Positions 56,780-64,000 of a DNA stretch of 64,000 nt are shown here, piece after piece. The position numbers and the translations under genes are program-made. The notes beneath the pieces were generated by a model that saw only the letters and a program-made list of their open reading frames with translations, searched no databases and had not been told where the DNA came from. Source of the DNA: Methylosinus trichosporium OB3b (GTDB lineage: Bacteria; Pseudomonadota; Alphaproteobacteria; Rhizobiales; Beijerinckiaceae). Each line of letters opens with the position of its first letter. The first letter of the stretch is position 1. The stretch covers positions 2,690,001 to 2,754,000 of the forward strand of contig NZ_CP023737.1 in assembly GCF_002752655.1 (NCBI RefSeq), in the 5' to 3' direction.

Positions 56780-57241
56780 TTATCCCTCCCTCACCGGAAC
56801 GAGGAGATCAGTGACAAGCCTTTCCGCCGGAGTGTCGCAAGGCGTGTTGCGATAGATCTCGAGCGCTGGCCGATCGTCCGGCTCATGGCCGCTCGACGGA
56901 AGCCACTCGCCATAGAGGTTTTGAAAGGCGCCGGCGATGTCGGAATAGGGGCCGACATGCCGATAGGAGGCGTAGCGGCCGCCGGGAATGTCGAGGATGC
57001 GCAGGTCGCCGGCGCCTTCGAAGCCCGCGGGAAAGAAGAGGCCGGCATAATAACGAAAGCCGCATTCGGCCTCCGGATCGTCATAGCTTACGCCGATCGG
57101 ACAGAGAGGACTGCCGGCGAGGCCGGCCCGCTCGTGCCAGCGCCACAGCCGCGCCCATGTCTCTGGAATGGTGGCGACAGCTCCCTCATGCGCCAGAGCG
57201 TGAGCGCGGATCGCCGCCTGCTCGATGATTTCGACATTCAT
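56780..57241 (-). CDS. GyrI-like / effector-binding domain protein
   Basis: A 153-residue stand-alone small-molecule-binding domain of the GyrI/SbmC (AraC effector-binding) type. The pattern TWARLWRWHERAGL, PLCPIGVSYDDPE, FRYYAGLFFPAGFE, IPGGRYASYRHVGPYSDIAGAFQNLYGEWLP and PALEIYRNTP is typical. Without a DNA-binding domain it may bind toxins or gyrase. The ATG at 57241 has AAAGGA upstream. It is divergent from the cytochrome c' gene. Confidence 0.86.
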   Translation of the reverse strand: MNVEIIEQAAIRAHALAHEGAVATIPETWARLWRWHERAGLAGSPLCPIGVSYDDPEAECGFRYYAGLFFPAGFEGAGDLRILDIPGGRYASYRHVGPYSDIAGAFQNLYGEWLPSSGHEPDDRPALEIYRNTPCDTPAERLVTDLLVPVREG

Positions 57242-57478
57242 GGACGGGTCCTTTCTCTCGAGGATGACTGGCGCCGGAAAGCTGAAGTCTCGCGGCGCGA
57301 CGGGGTGTGCGGCGCGTTTCATGACGCTACGAATAGACGAGCGCCGCGCGCGGCGCATTGCAGGAGTTCCGCTTTTTTTTCTGTACTGGGGTCGATGCGA
57401 CAATCGGCGCGCGGTCTTGTTCTCGCGCCGCGCCGATGCGAGAGAGGATCGAGCGATGATCGAAAAGGAGTTCCTCGA

Positions 57479-57994
57479 ATGAAGCCGATGTTCGGATGCG
57501 CGCGCGTCATCGTTTTTTCGGCCTGTCTCACCGCCGCGGGCGCCCTCGCGCAGGAGAAAGCCGCGCACGGCCATATGCACATGACGCAGAAGGACATGCG
57601 CAGCGAGCTCGATTTTCCGCCGCCGATGCGCCAGCATATGCTGTCGCAGATGCGCGCTCATCTCGAGGCGCTGCAGGCCATATTGGCCGCGCTCGGCGCC
57701 GGCGATCCGGGCAAGGCCGGCGACATCGCCGACAAGCGGCTCGGGCTCGGCGCGCCGGGAGCCGCGGCCTGCGATCCATCTGCGAAAGGCGATGATCCGA
57801 TGGCGGCCATGATGGGCGCGCATATGCCGCCGGAAATGCGCGAGATGGGCATGGCCATGCACAGCTCGGCGAGCGCCTTCGCCGCCGTGGCGGCCAAGGC
57901 GCGCGAGACCGGCGATTTGAGACCCGCTCTCGCCGCCCTCGCGACCGTGACCGAGAATTGCGCCGCCTGCCATTCGGCGTTCAAGCTGCGTTAG
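57479..57994 (+). CDS. Cytochrome c' family protein, Met/His-rich
   Basis: 171 residues: signal peptide (cleavage near ALAQ, about residue 25), then a helical domain ending in the single heme motif CAACH five residues from the C-terminus, the layout of four-helix-bundle cytochrome c'. The mature part is unusually rich in Met and His: HGHMHMTQKDM near the start and DPMAAMMGAHMPPEMREMGMAMH in the middle. Cytochromes c' bind NO or help with nitrosative stress; the Met/His stretches could bind copper (inference). AAGGAG lies 8 nt before the ATG. Confidence 0.78.
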   Translation: MKPMFGCARVIVFSACLTAAGALAQEKAAHGHMHMTQKDMRSELDFPPPMRQHMLSQMRAHLEALQAILAALGAGDPGKAGDIADKRLGLGAPGAAACDPSAKGDDPMAAMMGAHMPPEMREMGMAMHSSASAFAAVAAKARETGDLRPALAALATVTENCAACHSAFKLR

Positions 57995-58022
57995 GGACGC
58001 AACCCACCAGCGCGACATTTTC

Positions 58023-58051
58023 TTGCAAGACCGCCGCAAGGCGGCTATCTT
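58023..58051 (+). promoter_or_regulatory. Promoter candidate for the leuA leader
   Basis: TTGCAA (58023-58028), a 17-nt spacer and TATCTT (58046-58051) precede the leader peptide by about 45 nt. The spacer contains a CCGCC-GCAA-GGCGG dyad (58031-58044) that could be an operator. Confidence 0.5.
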
Positions 58052-58095
58052 GGCCGTCGACTCGGCCTCTGGCCGAATGACCGAGGACTGAAGCT

Positions 58096-58194
58096 TTGGC
58101 GATTCCCGCCACCAGAGAGATCGACGCGACGCGCTCCTCGGCGCGCAAGATCGCGCGTCTGCTTCCCGGCCTGCTGCTTCTTAGTCGCCCCTGA
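58096..58194 (+). CDS. leuL: Leu-rich leader peptide of leuA
   Basis: A 32-residue ORF with a TTG start (GAGG about 11 nt upstream). Its last 11 residues are LLPGLLLLSRP, with six Leu codons including four in a row, ending in TGA right at the start of a hairpin. It precedes leuA on the same strand. Ribosome stalling at Leu codons is the classic way to sense leucine in attenuation of leu genes. An alternative start further downstream cannot be excluded. Confidence 0.72.
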   Translation: MAIPATREIDATRSSARKIARLLPGLLLLSRP

Positions 58195-58229
58195 GAGCCT
58201 GCAGGGCCATGCGCCCAGGCGTTCAGGGG
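58188..58229 (+). promoter_or_regulatory. Attenuator-type hairpin after the leuA leader peptide
   Basis: CCCCTGA (58188-58194, including the leader stop codon) pairs with TCAGGGG (58223-58229); inside it, GCCTG (58197-58201) pairs with CAGGC (58216-58220). A further GC-rich dyad lies at about 58255-58275. A stalled or terminating ribosome would cover the first arm, so folding depends on leader translation. I see no T-run after it, so the mechanism could be transcription pausing or an alternative hairpin. Confidence 0.55.
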
Positions 58230-58297
58230 ATCGAGACGGGAACTTCCAATCGACAGCCGGCCTAGCCGCCGGACGCAGCAGTTCAGGACCCGAGATC

Positions 58298-59866
<1,569 letters not shown>

Positions 59867-59891
59867 GCGTCGCCTGATCCGTGTTTTTGTG

Positions 59892-59922
59892 GGGGGCGCG
59901 GCGACGCGCCCCCTTTCATTTT
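59892..59922 (+). terminator. Intrinsic terminator of leuA
   Basis: GGGGGCGCG and CGCGCCCCC pair over 9 bp with the 4-nt loop GCGA, followed by TTTCATTTT, 25 nt after the leuA stop. Confidence 0.78.
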
Positions 59923-59966
59923 GCCGAATGGCCCGAAATTCTCTAGAAGGTCGGCGCAAGACACGC

Positions 59967-60049
59967 CGTCATTGCGAGGAGCGAAGCGACGAAGCAATCC
60001 AGAGCCGCGCCCCACGGCTCTGGATTGCTTCGCTTCGCTCGCAATGACG
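59967..60049. repeat. Palindromic repeat family 2, copy D
   Basis: Begins CGTCATTGCGAGGAGCGAAG and ends CTTCGCTCGCAATGACG, with inner arms CCAGAGCCG and CGGCTCTGG: the most complete dyad of the family. It lies in the tandem gap between leuA and acnA, 45 nt before the acnA start, so it would be in the acnA leader. Confidence 0.9.
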
Positions 60050-60093
60050 CCCCGCGGTCGCCCGTCATCGACTCCAATCGAAGGAAGCGCGAA

Positions 60094-62820
60094 ATGCCGT
60101 CGCTCGACAGTTTCAAAGCCCTCGACACGCTAAAGGTCGGAGACGACGCTTATCATTATTTCTCGCTGAAGGCCGCGGAGGCCAACGGCCTCACCGGCGT
60201 CGCGCGTCTCCCCTATTCGCTGCGCGTGCTGCTCGAGAATCTGCTGCGCAACGAGGACGGCCGCTCGGTCACGAAAGAACATATCGAAGGTTTCTCCAAA
60301 TGGCTGACCGAGAAGGGCAAGGCCGAGCGCGAGATCGCCTTCCGCCCCGCGCGCGTGCTGATGCAGGATTTCACCGGCGTGCCGGCCGTCGTCGATCTCG
60401 CGGCGATGCGCGACGCTTTCGTCGCGCTCGGCGGCGATCCGCAGAAGATCAATCCGCTCGTGCCGGTCGATCTCGTCATCGACCACTCCGTCATCGTCGA
60501 CGAGTTCGGCACTAGAAAAGCGCTCGACGCCAATGTCGAGCTCGAATATGAGCGCAATGGCGAGCGCTATCGCTTTCTGAAATGGGGCCAATCCTCCTTC
60601 GACAATTTCCGCGTGGTGCCGCCCGGCACGGGCATTTGCCATCAGGTCAATCTCGAATTTCTCGCCCAGACGGTCTGGACGAAGAAGGAGAAGACCCGCA
60701 ACGCCGACGGCAAGAAGGAGACGATCGAATACGCTTATCCCGACACTCTGGTCGGCACCGATTCGCACACCACAATGGTGAACGGCCTCGCCGTGCTGGG
60801 CTGGGGCGTCGGCGGCATCGAGGCGGAAGCGGCCATGCTCGGCCAGCCGCTGTCGATGCTGATTCCGGAGGTCGTCGGCTTCGAGCTGACGGGCGAACCC
60901 AAAGAGGGCGTGACCGCCACCGACATCGTGCTGACCGTCACGCAAATGCTGCGCAAGAAGGGCGTCGTCGGCAAATTCGTCGAGTTCTTCGGCAAGGGCC
61001 TCGCGCATCTCTCGCTCGCCGATCGCGCCACCATCGCCAATATGGCGCCGGAATATGGCGCGACCTGCGGCTTCTTCCCGGTCGACGCGGAGACGCTCGA
61101 CTATCTCAAAATGTCCGGCCGCTCCAATTCGCGCATCGATCTCGTCGAGGCCTACGCCAAGGCGCAAGGGCTGTTCCGCGAGGCCGACACGCCCGATCCC
61201 GAATTCACCGACACGATCTCGCTCGACCTCGCATCGGTCGTTCCCTCGCTCGCCGGGCCGAAGCGCCCCGAAGGCCGCGTCGCGCTCGAGGATGTGGGAA
61301 CGGCTTTCGCGAGCGCGCTCGCGAGCGAATATAAGAAGACCGGCGATATCGCGCAGCGCTTTGCGGTCGAGGGAACGAATTACGATCTCGGCCATGGCGA
61401 TGTGGTGATCGCCGCCATCACCTCCTGCACCAACACGTCCAATCCGAGCGTGCTGATCGGCGCCGGACTCCTCGCGCGCAACGCCCATGAGCGCGGGCTG
61501 AAGGCAAAACCCTGGGTGAAGACCTCGCTCGCGCCGGGAAGCCGCGTCGTCGCCGAATATCTCGATAAGGCCGGGCTGCAGAAGGACCTCGACAAGCTCG
61601 GCTTCAATCTCGTCGGCTTCGGCTGCACCACCTGCATCGGCAATTCCGGCCCGCTGCCGGCGCCGGTGTCGAAATCGATCAACGATCATGATCTCGTCGC
61701 GGCGGCGGTGCTCTCGGGCAATCGCAATTTCGAGGGGCGCGTCAATCCGGATGTGCAGGCCAATTATCTCGCCTCGCCGCCGCTCGTCGTCGCTTTCGCG
61801 CTCGCCGGCTCGGTGACCAAGGACCTCACCAAAGAGCCGCTCGGGACCGACAAGCAGGGCGAGCCGGTATTCCTGCGCGACATCTGGCCGAGCAATGCGG
61901 AAATCCAGAAATTCATCCGCAAGAATGTGACGCGCTCTCTGTTCCGCGACACTTACGAGGACGTGTTCGAGGGCGACAAGCACTGGCGCAAGGTCGACGC
62001 GCCCTCGGGCGAAACCTATAAATGGACGGATTCGACCTATGTGCGCAATCCGCCCTATTTCGAGGGGCTGACCAAGGAGCCGAAGCCCGTCGCGGACATC
62101 GTCGGGGCGCATATTCTCGCGCTCTTCGGCGACAAGATCACCACCGACCATATCTCGCCGGCGGGCTCGATCAAGGCCGCCTCGCCGGCCGGGCGCTGGC
62201 TGATGGAGCGCCAGGTCGCGCAGGCGGACTTCAACCAATATGGCACGCGCCGCGGCAATCACGAGGTGATGATGCGCGGCACTTTCGCCAATATCCGCAT
62301 CAAGAACCATATTCTGCGCGACGACGCCGGCAATGCGCCGGAGGGCGGGAACACGAAGCATTTCCCGGACGGCGAGACGCTCTCCATCTATGACGCCGCG
62401 GCGAAATACGCCGCCGAGGGCGCGCCGCTGGTCGTCTTCGCCGGCGCCGAATATGGCAATGGCTCGTCGCGCGACTGGGCGGCGAAGGGGACCATGCTGC
62501 TCGGCGTGCGCGCTGTCATCGCGCAGAGCTTCGAGCGCATCCATCGCTCCAATCTCGTCGGCATGGGCATTCTGCCGCTGACCTTCGAGCCGGGGACGAG
62601 CTGGGCGTCGCTCGGTCTCACCGGCGCGGAGACGGTGACGATCCGCGGTCTCGCCGGCGACACGCTGACGCCCCGGCAGACGCTGCAGGCGGAGATCGTC
62701 TATCCCGACGGCAAGACCGCGAATGTGCCGCTGCTGGCGCGCATCGACACGCTCGACGAGCTCGAATATTTCAAGAACGGCGGTATTCTGCCTTACGTGC
62801 TGAGGCAGCTCGCCGGGTGA
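60094..62820 (+). CDS. acnA: Aconitate hydratase A
   Basis: A 908-residue [4Fe-4S] TCA-cycle enzyme interconverting citrate and isocitrate. Cluster-binding Cys are in SCTNTSNPS and [14 protein letters not shown]. Other signatures are [49 protein letters not shown] and the swivel domain [18 protein letters not shown]1/AcnA-type length. The ATG at 60094 (MPSLDSFKA) has AAGGA about 8 nt upstream; the upstream frame is repeat sequence. Confidence 0.97.
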   Translation: MPSLDSFKALDTLKVGDDAYHYFSLKAAEANGLTGVARLPYSLRVLLENLLRNEDGRSVTKEHIEGFSKWLTEKGKAEREIAFRPARVLMQDFTGVPAVVDLAAMRDAFVALGGDPQKINPLVPVDLVIDHSVIVDEFGTRKALDANVELEYERNGERYRFLKWGQSSFDNFRVVPPGTGICHQVNLEFLAQTVWTKKEKTRNADGKKETIEYAYPDTLVGTDSHTTMVNGLAVLGWGVGGIEAEAAMLGQPLSMLIPEVVGFELTGEPKEGVTATDIVLTVTQMLRKKGVVGKFVEFFGKGLAHLSLADRATIANMAPEYGATCGFFPVDAETLDYLKMSGRSNSRIDLVEAYAKAQGLFREADTPDPEFTDTISLDLASVVPSLAGPKRPEGRVALEDVGTAFASALASEYKKTGDIAQRFAVEGTNYDLGHGDVVIAAITSCTNTSNPSVLIGAGLLARNAHERGLKAKPWVKTSLAPGSRVVAEYLDKAGLQKDLDKLGFNLVGFGCTTCIGNSGPLPAPVSKSINDHDLVAAAVLSGNRNFEGRVNPDVQANYLASPPLVVAFALAGSVTKDLTKEPLGTDKQGEPVFLRDIWPSNAEIQKFIRKNVTRSLFRDTYEDVFEGDKHWRKVDAPSGETYKWTDSTYVRNPPYFEGLTKEPKPVADIVGAHILALFGDKITTDHISPAGSIKAASPAGRWLMERQVAQADFNQYGTRRGNHEVMMRGTFANIRIKNHILRDDAGNAPEGGNTKHFPDGETLSIYDAAAKYAAEGAPLVVFAGAEYGNGSSRDWAAKGTMLLGVRAVIAQSFERIHRSNLVGMGILPLTFEPGTSWASLGLTGAETVTIRGLAGDTLTPRQTLQAEIVYPDGKTANVPLLARIDTLDELEYFKNGGILPYVLRQLAG

Positions 62821-62885
62821 CACGGCCGAGATACGGATGAACTGATCTCATCTGAGCAGCGCTCCCAGATCGCCGGCCGACGCGG

Positions 62886-62921
62886 GCGCGCTCCTCTCTC
62901 GCAAGCGGGAGAGGAGCGCGC
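62886..62921. terminator. Hairpin after acnA
   Basis: Perfect 13-nt arms GCGCGCTCCTCTC and GAGAGGAGCGCGC flank a 10-nt inner part that also pairs partly. It lies 65 nt after the acnA stop. No T-run, but the stem is very stable. Confidence 0.6.
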
Positions 62922-63021
62922 GTCGAGACTCGGTGAATTTAATTCGTTCTCGAGCGCAGAACGTGTTGACGAGCTACAGCTCGGCGTCACAGGATGAAAT
63001 AAATTCATCCATGGGGTCGGC

Positions 63022-63903
63022 ATGCGCCATCTCCCTTCGCTCGTCGCATTGAAAGCCTTCGAGGCCGCCGCATGGCGGCAGAGCTTCAAGCTGGCCGCCG
63101 CCGACCTCGGCGTCACGCCGACCGCCGTCAGCCATCAGATCAAGCAGCTGGAGGCGGAGCTGGGCGTCAGCCTGTTCACGCGGCGGCCGCGCGGGATCGC
63201 GGTCACGCCGGAGGGGCGCGCCCTCTTCATCGATCTGCGGCGCGCCTTCGACGCTATCGCCGAGGCGGTCGAGCGCACGCGCGAGCGCCGGCGAATCGCC
63301 GCCCTCGCCGCGCCTGCGGCGCTCGCCGAGCGTCTGCTGCTGCCGCGCATAGACGACTTTCGCGCGCGCTGTCCGGGCTGGGACCTGCGGCTGAGGATCT
63401 GCGACGATGCGGACGAGCCGCGCGATGGCGCGACCGATGTCGTGATCCGCTGCGGCCCTCTGGAGGCGCAATCCCGCTTCGCCGCGACGCCGCTGCCGCC
63501 GCAACGCTTCGCGCCTGTCTGCAGTCCCACGCTCGGCGTGCGCCGTCCCCGCCATCTCGCGACGGCGACGCTGCTCCACTGCCCCTCGACGCCGAGTTGG
63601 CGTCAATGGCTCGAGGCGCGCGGCAAAGGCCGTTTCGACCCGGAGTCCGGCCTGCGCTTCGAGGACGAGGCCGCCCTCATTCGCGCCGCGGTCGCCGGTC
63701 GCGGCGTCGCGCTGGCGCGACTGCCGCTCGTCGCTCGGGAGCTGCGGTCCGAGGCGCTGGCGCAGCCCTTCGGCCCGCATCTCGACGGCCCCTCATATCA
63801 TCTCGTCCATTCCCACGGCGCGCAAGACCAGCCGGCGGTCGCCGTTCTGAGAGATTGGCTGCTCGCCGAGCTCGTGGACACGCCGCGCGGCGCGGATCAA
63901 TAG
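63022..63903 (+). CDS. LysR-family transcriptional regulator (GcvA-like)
   Basis: 293 residues. The N-terminal winged helix MRHLPSLVALKAFEAAAWRQSFKLAAADLGVTPTAVSHQIKQLEAELGV LFTRR is of the GcvA type (RHLPSLxALxxFEAAAR); the remainder is a periplasmic-binding-like co-inducer domain with DVVIRCGPL and AAVAGRGVALARLPLV. Its target is not evident: neighbours are acnA on one side and an unknown gene, convergent, on the other. The start ATG at 63022 is supported by the conserved N-terminus. Confidence 0.93.
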   Translation: MRHLPSLVALKAFEAAAWRQSFKLAAADLGVTPTAVSHQIKQLEAELGVSLFTRRPRGIAVTPEGRALFIDLRRAFDAIAEAVERTRERRRIAALAAPAALAERLLLPRIDDFRARCPGWDLRLRICDDADEPRDGATDVVIRCGPLEAQSRFAATPLPPQRFAPVCSPTLGVRRPRHLATATLLHCPSTPSWRQWLEARGKGRFDPESGLRFEDEAALIRAAVAGRGVALARLPLVARELRSEALAQPFGPHLDGPSYHLVHSHGAQDQPAVAVLRDWLLAELVDTPRGADQ

Positions 63904-64000
63904 CCGAACGGATAGCTCATCGGCGCCGACTGCCACGACTTCACGCTGGCGGAGCCGCGATAGCGCTGGGACGGCCCATAGGCCATGGCGCGCGAGCGAT
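63897..64000 (-). CDS. 3' end of an unidentified gene
   Basis: An open minus-strand frame enters from beyond the window and ends at TGA (63897-63899), overlapping the LysR gene's last 7 nt. The visible C-terminus is basic and aromatic, with SQRYRGSASVKSWQS and ending SYPFGY. Too short to identify; possibly a secreted protein. Confidence 0.45.
   Translation of the reverse strand, partial: RSRAMAYGPSQRYRGSASVKSWQSAPMSYPFGY

Noticed and set aside
57341..57380. GCGCCGCGCGCGGCGC palindrome followed by a T8 run, as a terminator
   Set aside because: The T-run begins 17 nt after the dyad, too far for intrinsic termination, and no gene ends just upstream on that strand.
60130..62823. An 897-codon minus-strand open frame opposite aconitase
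   Set aside because: Antisense shadow of acnA, no recognisable motif; the plus-strand gene is complete and unambiguous.

Overview
The window is about 64 kb of very GC-rich bacterial chromosome with almost no non-coding space. It carries about 52 protein genes (plus one leader peptide) and one tRNA. The gene content points to an alphaproteobacterium of the order Hyphomicrobiales (Rhizobiales). The markers are a GcrA cell-cycle regulator, an aa3-type cytochrome oxidase subunit IV microprotein beside split pnt transhydrogenase genes, a TIGR02301-type secreted protein, a TIGR03808-type Tat-exported beta-helix protein, a DUF1217 protein, an alphaproteobacterial-type HisRS and a minimal PutA. Codon style would fit the Beijerinckiaceae/Methylocystaceae, but no methane or methanol gene is present, so the family is a guess. 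I see no phage, insertion sequence, CRISPR array or plasmid genes; this looks like core chromosome peppered with short palindromic repeats.

Region 1-11.7 kb: the 3' part of a bacterial alpha-2-macroglobulin, an Hsp20, an endonuclease/phosphatase-family protein, a CbpA-type J-protein, a 17-kDa-antigen-type lipoprotein, pdxH, three conserved hypotheticals and an orphan cyclic-peptide-type ABC exporter. Three copies of one palindromic element lie in this region only.

Region 11.7-23.7 kb (minus strand): a tightly overlapping leucine/isovalerate (liu) catabolic operon (ivd, mccB, hydratase, mccA, HMG-CoA lyase) that also holds a 3-hydroxyisobutyryl-CoA hydrolase and a thiolase, preceded by putA. 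Together these turn Leu, Val intermediates and Pro into acetyl-CoA, acetoacetate, 3-hydroxyisobutyrate and glutamate.

Region 23.8-33 kb (plus strand): a trehalose cassette otsB - GH15 hydrolase - otsA with ATGA overlaps, then a heme-copper oxidase cluster (ctaG, CopD-like, subunit II, fused subunit I+III, small membrane protein). A perfect EcfG-type general-stress promoter sequence lies just before ctaG. Subunit II has lost the CuA ligands. A DUF2231 gene is embedded in the opposite orientation and overlaps both neighbours.

Region 33-48.9 kb: typA, tRNA-Leu(GAG), a radical SAM protein, a flagellum-associated DUF1217 protein, a beta-helix protein, a candidate small RNA with a clear terminator, a DUF123 nuclease-like protein, hisS, the argD-argF-hslO operon (strong promoter plus 5' terminator-like hairpin), gcrA with GANTC sites upstream, and pntAA-pntAB-pntB with the 47-aa oxidase subunit IV.

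Region 49-64 kb: patatin, a glyoxalase-like protein, rne with a long 5' leader, lspA, thiD, a WD40 protein, a GyrI-like protein, a Met/His-rich cytochrome c' homologue, leuA with a Leu-rich leader peptide and attenuator-like hairpin, acnA, a LysR regulator, and the 3' end of one more gene. A second, longer palindromic repeat family occurs four times across the window, in three cases between convergent genes.
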